Below, piece by piece: positions 11,122 to 16,703 of a stretch of 16,703 bases of DNA; the stretch's first letter is position 1; every line of letters begins with the position of its first letter. The position numbers and the translations under genes are program-made. The stretch comes from Candidatus Omnitrophota bacterium (GTDB taxonomy: Bacteria > Omnitrophota > Gorgyraeia > 2-01-FULL-45-10). The stretch covers positions 1 through 16,703 of the forward strand of contig JAUYPN010000069.1 of assembly GCA_030695725.1 (NCBI GenBank), written 5' to 3'. The notes under the pieces were generated by a model. That model had not been told where the DNA came from, did no database searches, and saw only the letters and a list, made by a program, of their open reading frames with translations.

Positions 11122-13236
11122 ATGCGTATAAGTTACAATTGGTTAAAAAATTACGTAGATATAAAATTATCGCCCGAGAAGCTCGCCGAACTTCTTACCA
11201 TGGCGGGCCTTTGCGTCGATTCCGTACATAAAAAGGGCGATGACTCCGTTCTTGAAACAGAGATCACCTCAAACAGGCCCGATTGGCTCTCTTATATCGG
11301 CGTTGCGCGCGAAGTAGCGGCGCTTACGGGGCGGAAATTAAAAGTCCCGTCTGCCCGTCATTGCGAGGAGGCCTATAGGCCGACGAAGCAATCTAAAAAA
11401 GAGATTGCTTCGTCGCTCACTTCATTCGCTCCTCGCAATGACAAAGAAACGCGAAATACTGTTTCAGTCAAAGTCGACGACAAGTCGCTATGCCCCCGAT
11501 ACACCGCGCGGATCATACGCGATGTAAAAGTCGGAGAATCTCCAGATTGGCTTAAAGAAAAACTCGAGGCCGTAGGCGTAAGATCCGTAAACAATATAGT
11601 CGATATTACGAATTTCTGCCTCTTCGAAACCGGCGAGCCCATGCACGCGTTCGATATTGACAAGCTTTCAGGCCGGGATATTATCGTGCGCAAGGCCTCG
11701 AAAGGCGAAGCAATAGTCGCCATAGACGGAACTAAAAAGATACTCGACGAATCGATGCTTGTCATAGCAGATTCAAAAGCGCCGGTTGCGATAGCGGGTG
11801 TTATGGGCGGTCTCGCCACAGAGGTCGACATGTCGACTAAAAATATTTTATTGGAGGCGGCGTATTTTGATCCCATATCCGTCAGAAGGGCCTCTAAGGC
11901 CCTGGCGCTCTCCACGGATTCGAGCTACAGATTCGAAAGAAGGGTCGACGTAGAGAATATAAAGCGCTCCTCCGATCGCGCCACGCAGCTTATACTGGAG
12001 TTGGCGGGTGGAGAGGTCGGAGAGTTCATAGATATAGGTAAAATGGCACCAGCTTCAAAAAAGATAAATCTTAAGTTAGATAAGCTGAATAAAATAATAG
12101 GTGTCGAGATCTCTCCATCGAAAGCAAGGTCTATTTTAATGTCCCTCGGACTCGGGGTGAGATCTCCGTCAAAGGGCGTCCTGAAGTTAACGCCGCCCGG
12201 ATTCAGATACGATCTTCAAAACGAGATAGATATGATCGAAGAAGTAGCCAGGATCTACGGCTACGGGAATATTCCGGAGACCATCCCGCCGGTTTTGGAG
12301 TCCGGCAGGAGGCTGTCTCCCGACGCAGAGATAGACAGGGATATGCGCCGCACCCTGATCAATCTGGGATTATCGGAGATCATCACATACAGCCTTTTAA
12401 GCAAAAAGACGCTTTCTCTCGCGAGATCCTTCGGCGGCAATGTAGTAAGCATAAAAAACCCTCTTTCGAGCGAGCAGGAAGTGATGAGGCCCGCGCTCAT
12501 TGCGGGTATGCTCGGAGCTATACGATGGAACATAAACAGAAGAGAGAAAGACCTTAAACTTTTTGAATTAGGACGAGCTTATTTTAAAGAGACGGACAAT
12601 TCATTCTCCGAAAAACAGCACCTTGCCATCGGGATTACGGGCCAATTATACGATGGTTGGATCGGCCATCCGAGAGCCGCGACCCTCTTCGATCTCAAGG
12701 GCATCATCGAGACATTGTTTGTTCAGATCGGGACGATGAAGCAGACCTCTGTAAAAGAAACTCTAAATCCCGCCTTCTCTCCTACCTCGTGCGCTTTCAT
12801 AGAAGTAGATGGCGATACGATAGGGGTCATGGGTCAGGTCGATCCGAAAGTTCTGCGCGATTTTGATATAAAAGAGGCTGTCTACGCCGCCGAGATCGAC
12901 TGCGGCAAACTTACGAAACATATCTCTTTAATGAAGACGTTCAAAGAGAGCCCGAAGTTTCCATCCGTTACCAGGGACATATCTATAGTGGCCGATAAAA
13001 ATATTCCAAACGCCGATATTATATCCGTTGTCAAAGTAACAGCCGGGGATATCTTAAAGAACGTCGATCTCGTCGACAGATATGGCGGCGGCCAGATCCC
13101 GGAAGGCAAGATCGGCCTCACCTACAGATTAGAATACCGAGACCCTAACAGGACCCTCGAGGATCCCGACGTACAGGCCGTACATTCACGCATAATAAGC
13201 GCACTCGAAAATAATTTAGGCGCCCGGCTCAGATAG
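11122..13236 (+). CDS. pheT: Phenylalanyl-tRNA synthetase beta subunit, short form with repeat insertion
   Basis: Non-catalytic partner of PheS, carrying B3/B4 editing domain, a class II-like core and a C-terminal anticodon-binding FDX domain. MRISYNWLKNYVDI opens the protein and leads directly to ETEITSNRPDWLSYIGVAREVAALTG. The OB-fold tRNA-binding domain found in ~800-residue bacterial PheT is missing. Later: VRSVNNIVDITNFCLFETGEPMHAFD, SYRFERRVD, FKESPKFPSVTRDISI. Residues 79-107 are encoded by an in-frame 86-bp palindrome and do not belong to the family core. 704 residues, no stop or frameshift, so likely functional. Confidence 0.95.
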   Translation: MRISYNWLKNYVDIKLSPEKLAELLTMAGLCVDSVHKKGDDSVLETEITSNRPDWLSYIGVAREVAALTGRKLKVPSARHCEEAYRPTKQSKKEIASSLTSFAPRNDKETRNTVSVKVDDKSLCPRYTARIIRDVKVGESPDWLKEKLEAVGVRSVNNIVDITNFCLFETGEPMHAFDIDKLSGRDIIVRKASKGEAIVAIDGTKKILDESMLVIADSKAPVAIAGVMGGLATEVDMSTKNILLEAAYFDPISVRRASKALALSTDSSYRFERRVDVENIKRSSDRATQLILELAGGEVGEFIDIGKMAPASKKINLKLDKLNKIIGVEISPSKARSILMSLGLGVRSPSKGVLKLTPPGFRYDLQNEIDMIEEVARIYGYGNIPETIPPVLESGRRLSPDAEIDRDMRRTLINLGLSEIITYSLLSKKTLSLARSFGGNVVSIKNPLSSEQEVMRPALIAGMLGAIRWNINRREKDLKLFELGRAYFKETDNSFSEKQHLAIGITGQLYDGWIGHPRAATLFDLKGIIETLFVQIGTMKQTSVKETLNPAFSPTSCAFIEVDGDTIGVMGQVDPKVLRDFDIKEAVYAAEIDCGKLTKHISLMKTFKESPKFPSVTRDISIVADKNIPNADIISVVKVTAGDILKNVDLVDRYGGGQIPEGKIGLTYRLEYRDPNRTLEDPDVQAVHSRIISALENNLGARLR
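11357..11442. repeat. GTCATTGCGAG palindromic repeat, copy 3 (inside pheT)
   Basis: 86 bp with near-perfect arms: GTCATTGCGAGGAG (11357-11370) pairs with CTCCTCGCAATGAC (11429-11442), and CGACGAAGCAATCT (11381-11394) pairs with AGATTGCTTCGTCG (11402-11415). It is read in frame by pheT and adds about 29 residues (79-107) without a stop codon. Confidence 0.9.
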
Positions 13237-13269
13237 TTTTTTCACGCGCTTGCGGACGAGCAGCATATC

Positions 13270-13293
13270 TATCGAGAATAGTATCGAGAATAG
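13270..13293. repeat. 12-bp tandem repeat upstream of the MNT gene
   Basis: TATCGAGAATAG occurs twice head to tail (13270-13281, 13282-13293), immediately before the -35 box of the MNT-HEPN promoter. Its position suggests a possible regulator site, but nothing else supports this. Confidence 0.6.
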
Positions 13294-13295
13294 TA

Positions 13296-13341
13296 TTGAC
13301 AGCTGTTTCTAATTTTGCTATATTGCTCCATGAAAGGAGCA
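13296..13341 (+). promoter_or_regulatory. Promoter and inverted-repeat operator of the MNT-HEPN operon
   Basis: TTGACA (13296-13301), 17 bases, TATATT (13319-13324) is a near-consensus promoter. Right after the -10 box lies the inverted repeat TGCTCC-atgaaa-GGAGCA (13324-13341), covering the expected transcription start. It is a plausible operator for the winged-helix part of the first gene product. Confidence 0.65.
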
Positions 13342-13361
13342 TGAGTTTAATTTATTGAGCA

Positions 13362-13928
13362 ATGATTAATCCATATCTTATTTCTACTAATCATCAGAAA
13401 ATTTTAAGCTTCTTCGTTTTCCATCCGGGCGCGTCTTTTTATGAGAGAGAGATTGCGCGTAAAGCAGGCTTAAGCCCAAGCTCAACTCACTACGTCTTAG
13501 CGCGCCTCTATCGGGCTGGCGCGATTAGCCGAAAGCAAAATGGCCGGATGTATTTTTATTCTGTTGATAAGACGAACCCTTACCTTAAAGAGTTCAAGGT
13601 CCTTACCAATCTGCTTTTACTTGAGCCTCTGGTAGAAAAGCTGAAAAGATTAAGCCATAAAATTGTTCTCTTTGGCAGTTGGGCTCAAGGCAGTGACAAT
13701 GAGGATAGCGATATCGATCTGTTTATTGTTAGCTCTGAGAAAGAAAAGGCGTTGTCGGTAGTCAATAAATTTTCTTATTCCACCAAGCTCCATAATCGTA
13801 AAGTGCAGCCGATCATTAACGCGCCGGAAGAGCTTTTAAAAAAGGGGAAAGAAGAAAGAGTGTTTCTTGAGCAGGTAGAAAAGGGGAAAGTTCTTTGGGA
13901 AAGAGAGATTAATAATGATATCCTTTGA
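13362..13928 (+). CDS. Winged-helix protein fused to MNT-type nucleotidyltransferase (antitoxin-like)
   Basis: 188 residues in two parts. Residues ~10-70 form a winged helix-turn-helix (FYEREIARKAGLSPSSTHYVLARLYRAGAISRK in two helices plus wing). Residues ~95-165 form a minimal nucleotidyltransferase with FGSWAQGSDNEDSDIDLFIV, the G-S-x-A-x-G...S-D-x-D signature with both catalytic Asp. In MntA/HepT systems the MNT protein adenylylates and silences the HEPN toxin. Here the added DNA-binding part suggests it also represses its operon. It overlaps the HEPN gene by 14 bases. The gene is visibly more AT-rich than the synthetase genes before it, suggesting transfer. The start ATG has only a weak Shine-Dalgarno. 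Confidence 0.85.
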   Translation: MINPYLISTNHQKILSFFVFHPGASFYEREIARKAGLSPSSTHYVLARLYRAGAISRKQNGRMYFYSVDKTNPYLKEFKVLTNLLLLEPLVEKLKRLSHKIVLFGSWAQGSDNEDSDIDLFIVSSEKEKALSVVNKFSYSTKLHNRKVQPIINAPEELLKKGKEERVFLEQVEKGKVLWEREINNDIL

Positions 13929-14340
13929 AGATTGTCTGGAGAAGAAGAGGATCTTCCGTTTTGAACCGGCAAAGCAGTTGGTGGATATTGAAATCAAAGA
14001 TGCGGAAAGCGATTTATGCTCTGCCCAGAAAGAATTCTCTGAATCCGGTTTTAAATGGGCCACCATCAAAGGTTATTACTCTATGTTTCATTCTGCGCGG
14101 GCATTGCTTTATTCTCGCGGCTACCGTGAAAAGGGCCATTATTGTCTTTACCTTGCGCTAAAGGCTTTTTTTGTCCAAGAGAATAAATTAGATCCCAAGC
14201 TAGCCGAAGACTTCAATAATTCTATGATTCTTCGAGAAGATGCTGATTACCGACGAAAGTTCTCTCGGGAAGGATCTCAAGCGGTTATTGAAAGCGCGAA
14301 GAGATTACTCAGAGCCGCAAAAGAGATACTCCTCGGCTAG
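13915..14340 (+). CDS. HEPN-domain protein (probable toxin partner)
   Basis: 141-residue all-helical HEPN protein. The central AKQLVDIEIKDAESDL, then KGYYSMFHSARALLYSRGYREKGHYCLYLAL, matches the HEPN family. It contains R-G-Y-R-E-K-G-H, an R-x6-H motif that provides the nuclease residues in HEPN toxins. The C-terminal helix follows (ESAKRLLRAAKEIL). It overlaps the MNT gene, and the pair fits type VII-like HepT/MntA toxin-antitoxin modules. Likely an RNase held inactive by its partner. Alternative: a HEPN protein serving in nucleotide binding without toxicity. Confidence 0.82.
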   Translation: MISFEDCLEKKRIFRFEPAKQLVDIEIKDAESDLCSAQKEFSESGFKWATIKGYYSMFHSARALLYSRGYREKGHYCLYLALKAFFVQENKLDPKLAEDFNNSMILREDADYRRKFSREGSQAVIESAKRLLRAAKEILLG

Positions 14341-14348
14341 ATGGGAAT

Positions 14349-14377
14349 TTGTCTTGAGGCGGGTATTGTGCTATACT
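14349..14377 (+). promoter_or_regulatory. Promoter of the 6S-like RNA
   Basis: TTGTCT (14349-14354), 17 bases, TATACT (14372-14377). The transcription start expected 6-7 bases downstream is about 14384, exactly where the closing stem of the RNA begins. Confidence 0.7.
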
Positions 14378-14383
14378 TGTGTT

Positions 14384-14540
14384 GTCCCTGCGGTATGCGT
14401 GATTTAGAGCGAAGAATATTGAACCTATAAAACTTAACCGGGGAGCCTGACCGCATCAGTACCTTGGTATTGATTCTAAGGCACCCACCTGTACATAACA
14501 GGGTCAATATAATTCAGCCTCACACGGTACCCGCGGGGAC
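14384..14540 (+). ncRNA. ssrS: Candidate 6S RNA upstream of rarA
   Basis: 157 bases with the 6S layout. Closing stem: GTCCCTGCGG (14384-14393) pairs with CCGCGGGGAC (14531-14540), continued by TAT-CGTG with CACG-GTA across small bulges, about 17 pairs. Then a large central bubble, whose 3' strand can form CCTGT-ACATA-ACAGG (14488-14502), or instead pair TCAATAT (14504-14510) with ATATTGA (14416-14422). Terminal stem: GGG-A-GCC (14441-14447) with GGC-A-CCC (14480-14486), capped by ATCAGTAC-CTTG-GTATTGAT. 6S RNA binds sigma70 RNA polymerase in the stationary phase. Its gene lies near rarA in several bacteria. No covariance search was possible. Confidence 0.75.
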
Positions 14541-14548
14541 ATACCATT

Positions 14549-15844
14549 ATGGACCTATTTACTAAGGAAAAATTGAAGCAGGATGAGCCTTTAGCGGCGA
14601 GGATGAGGCCGAAGCGGCTGGATTATTTTGTAGGCCAGGAGCATATTCTGGGGCCGGATAAATTATTACGCCGGCTGATCGAGTCGGACAAGATTTCATC
14701 GTTAATACTCTACGGGCCTTCAGGCGTTGGCAAGACGACGCTCGCTTTGATAATCAAAGACAGGACGGATTCGTATTTTGAACGCATAAATGCGGCGTCG
14801 AACAATGTCGCCGATATGCGTAAGATTATAGACAACGCCAAGAAGCGTCAGCCTATGGACGGCAAGCGTACCATCCTTCTGGTGGACGAGATCCACCGGT
14901 TCAATAAGGCCCAACAGGATGTGCTCATGCCCGACGTTGAGGCGGGCAACCCCATATTAATAGGAACGACCACACACAACCCATTTTTTTATGTGAACGC
15001 CGCCCTCCTATCGCGCTCTCAAGTTTTTGAGTTCAAAAAATTGTCCGAGCCCGATATCGTAAGGACGATCAGGCGCGCCCTCGAAGATAAGAAGGACGGC
15101 CTGGGCAATATATCCGTAAAGATTGACGATGACGCCATAAAGCATCTTGCTATGATCTCCGAAGGGGACGCCAGGCGGGCGCTTTCCGCGCTCGAAGTCG
15201 GCGCCCTGACGACGAAGGCCGGAAAAGATAAAAAGGTGCACATAACGCTAAAGATAGCGGAAGAATCGATCCAGAAGAAGGCGGTCGTATATGATAAGGA
15301 TGAGGACGGCCACTACGATACCATATCAGCATTCATAAAATCTATGCGCGGCTCGGATCCTGATGCTGCGCTCTATTGGTTGGCCAAGATGATATACGCG
15401 GGCGAAGACCCAAGGTTTATTGCCAGAAGGATTATAATCTGTGCCTCCGAAGATGTGGGTCTTGCTGATCCACAAGCTCTCGTGGTTGCCGCCGCGGCGC
15501 TGCAATCGGTTGAATTTGTCGGCATGCCGGAGGCACGCATACCCTTAGCGCAGGCCGCCGTATATGTAGCGTGCGCTCCGAAATCCAATGCCGCGTACAT
15601 TGGGATCGAAGCAGCGCTTAAAGACGTTGAAGCGGGTAAGACGCTGGAAGTTCCAAACCACTTGAAAGACGCCACCCTCGATTCGGACGCATTCGGACAC
15701 GGCAAGGATTATAAATATGCTCACGATTTTAAGGATCATTATGTAAAGCAGGAGTACAAGCCTTCCGAAAAAATCTACTACATACCCACCGAAATGGGTT
15801 ACGAAAAAAAGATCAAAGATTGGCTCGCGAAATTAAAGAAGTAA
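14549..15844 (+). CDS. rarA: Replication-associated recombination protein RarA (MgsA)
   Basis: AAA+ ATPase related to clamp loaders, acting at stalled replication forks. The N terminus PLAARMRPKRLDYFVGQEHILG is typical. Walker A GPSGVGKTT is at ~56-63, followed by INAASNNVADMR. Walker B LLVDEIHRFNKAQQD begins at ~110. Sensor 1 ILIGTTTHNPFF and the C-terminal tetramerisation region (YWLAKMIYAGEDPRFIARRI, DVGLADPQAL, YVACAPKSNA, LKDATLDSDAFGHGKDYKY) follow. 431 residues, normal length. The ATG lies 8 bases after the closing stem of the 6S-like RNA. The only G-rich stretch that could serve as Shine-Dalgarno lies in that stem. Confidence 0.96.
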   Translation: MDLFTKEKLKQDEPLAARMRPKRLDYFVGQEHILGPDKLLRRLIESDKISSLILYGPSGVGKTTLALIIKDRTDSYFERINAASNNVADMRKIIDNAKKRQPMDGKRTILLVDEIHRFNKAQQDVLMPDVEAGNPILIGTTTHNPFFYVNAALLSRSQVFEFKKLSEPDIVRTIRRALEDKKDGLGNISVKIDDDAIKHLAMISEGDARRALSALEVGALTTKAGKDKKVHITLKIAEESIQKKAVVYDKDEDGHYDTISAFIKSMRGSDPDAALYWLAKMIYAGEDPRFIARRIIICASEDVGLADPQALVVAAAALQSVEFVGMPEARIPLAQAAVYVACAPKSNAAYIGIEAALKDVEAGKTLEVPNHLKDATLDSDAFGHGKDYKYAHDFKDHYVKQEYKPSEKIYYIPTEMGYEKKIKDWLAKLKK

Positions 15845-15880
15845 ACTATGATAAAAAGGAAAAAAGAAAAATACGTCAAG

Positions 15881-15896
15881 TGTGAAAACCTGACCC
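15881..15896 (-). repeat. GGGTCAGGT-type repeat after rarA
   Basis: Read on the minus strand the segment is GGGTCAGGTTTTCACA. It shares GGGTCAGGT with the repeat at 9315-9323. It lies in the 65-base gap between the convergent rarA and exported-protein genes. Confidence 0.5.
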
Positions 15897-15909
15897 AATT
15901 ACCCATCTA

Positions 15910-16626
15910 CTACTGGCCGGTGGTCACTGTCAAAACCCTGTTACCGTACTGGTATATCGTCTCACTACTAAGACCGCTGTAGTTTCTCAAATCAACGGAT
16001 ATAGTATAGTTGCCATCAGCAGGTGTGGTTTCTACCCAAGATATAGCAATAGGATACGGTTGATTGTCTCCCAAACCATAGATACGACGAGCGGTTTTTT
16101 GCGTTCCATTTATTGTGATTCTCACTTCCGGCGCACAAGTACCCGAGTCTTCTATCACAGTCTCAAAATTTATAAATATCTTGGTGGATGCGCTTAGATT
16201 AATATTGCTAATACTCGACAGCTGTGACCAGTTACCAAGAGACGTACTAACAGTGGTAAGTCCAATAGCTGAATAAATTTTACTTGCAGATGCGGTGCTC
16301 GCCCAGGTGTTAGCAGTCCTTATCCAGACATCATTAGCATCAATATTACCGCCTGAGTTATGCGAAGCATCGGTCTTAGGGGTATATAGAGGGCTAGTCG
16401 CCCCGACACCGATATTGCCTTCAACAAGAAGCGAGCTCGCCGGTATGGAGGCATCCGGTAAGGTAGTTGATGAAGAATATGTAGCGCCTACAGCGCCCTT
16501 TTTACCCTGCAGGACAGTCTGGCTCGGATCCGGCAATATAGTTGTGAGCGTTACTTCATCGGCCGATACCGCGGCAGCAACGGCTATCGACATTAAAATA
16601 ATCGGCAGAAATATTAATCTCTTCAA
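15910..16626 (-). CDS. Exported protein of unknown function with tail-fibre-like N-terminal motif
   Basis: 238 residues on the minus strand, starting with TTG at 16626 and preceded by AAGGGGGC. The signal peptide is MKRLIFLPIILMSIAVAAAVSA, probably cleaved before DEVTLTTILPDPSQ. It is followed by KKGAVGATYSSS, then LLVEGNIGVGATSP, a short motif like the G-N-V-G-I-G-T-T-x-P units of surface and tail-fibre proteins. The C-terminal half is rich in Ser/Thr and beta-strand patterns (IFINFETVIEDSGTCAPEVRITING, YTISVDLRNYSG). Only one Cys, no membrane helix after the signal. Probably a periplasmic or surface protein. No family recognised with confidence. Convergent with rarA. Confidence 0.75.
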   Translation of the reverse strand: MKRLIFLPIILMSIAVAAAVSADEVTLTTILPDPSQTVLQGKKGAVGATYSSSTTLPDASIPASSLLVEGNIGVGATSPLYTPKTDASHNSGGNIDANDVWIRTANTWASTASASKIYSAIGLTTVSTSLGNWSQLSSISNINLSASTKIFINFETVIEDSGTCAPEVRITINGTQKTARRIYGLGDNQPYPIAISWVETTPADGNYTISVDLRNYSGLSSETIYQYGNRVLTVTTGQ

Positions 16627-16657
16627 GTGAGCCCCCTTTCCATTTATGTTTAGCTAA

Positions 16658-16666
16658 AGTATATCA
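16658..16666 (-). promoter_or_regulatory. Extended -10 promoter for the exported-protein gene
   Basis: On the minus strand TG-A-TATACT (16666 to 16658), an extended -10 box, 32 bases before the TTG start. No good -35 box accompanies it, as is usual for this promoter class. Confidence 0.45.
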
Positions 16667-16703
16667 CGTCAAACAGAGAAATATTTAGGATTGATAAGTA
16701 GCC

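Noticed and set aside
13237..13260. Terminator after pheT (TTTTTT directly after the stop)
   Set aside because: No stable GC-rich stem precedes the T run. No clear intrinsic terminator was found anywhere in the window.
15848..15985. Small ORF after rarA starting with a lysine-rich stretch
   Set aside because: It has a poor ribosome binding site and overlaps the 3' end of the opposite-strand gene. No known similarity, so treated as chance.

Overview
The window reads as about 16.7 kb of chromosomal core from a Gram-negative-type bacterium. It is dense in housekeeping genes, almost all on the + strand. The best guess for the lineage is Candidatus Omnitrophota (OP3) or a related uncultured group. 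This is inference from three things: the style of the exported protein at the right edge (signal peptide, then an E-V-T-L-T-T-I-L-P start), the gene combination, and the many short palindromic repeats inserted in and between essential genes. There is no phage, insertion sequence or CRISPR array.

Layout. 1-1.8 kb: parA-parB chromosome segregation pair. 1.8-5.5 kb: a run of ndk, yicC, gmk, rpoZ, coaC and coaB (nucleotide and CoA metabolism, RNA polymerase omega), tightly packed or overlapping, with a promoter in front of ndk. 5.5-5.9 kb: a type IV pilin-like pseudopilin. 5.9-6.9 kb: tRNA-Cys(GCA), tRNA-Val(GAC), a dense nested palindrome, an autoregulated RelB/RelE-type toxin-antitoxin pair, and tRNA-Leu(UAA). 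7.0-13.2 kb: the classical translation cluster thrS-infC-rpmI-rplT-pheS-pheT. infC has no conventional start at the right place and appears to begin with AUU, as in E. coli. ThrS lacks the TGS domain and PheT lacks the OB-fold tRNA-binding domain, so both synthetases are short forms. 13.2-14.3 kb: a more AT-rich island with its own strong promoter, encoding a winged-helix/MNT nucleotidyltransferase and a HEPN protein (a type VII-like toxin-antitoxin pair). 14.35-15.84 kb: a promoter, a structured RNA with the architecture of 6S RNA, and rarA. 15.9-16.6 kb (- strand): an exported protein of unknown function.

The most interesting structure is not a gene but the short repeats. (1) Two related elements of 113 and 116 bp sit exactly at the yicC/gmk and rpoZ/coaC stop-start junctions. 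Each is flanked by a direct ATGA and each carries GGAG seven bases before the downstream ATG. They look like mobile palindromes that split an overlapping ATGA junction and supply a replacement ribosome binding site. (2) An 86-87 bp GTCATTGCGAG palindrome family occurs three times: as the C-terminal tail of ParA, between pheS and pheT, and in frame inside PheT. (3) Three ACGGTCC heptamers encode extra residues between the two CxxC pairs of PheS. (4) GGGTC-type repeats lie around infC/rpmI, rplT/pheS and after rarA. (5) A 178-bp nested inverted repeat begins at the CCA end of tRNA-Val. The genome seems to tolerate such insertions in essential genes where they preserve frame or fall at protein ends and loops.
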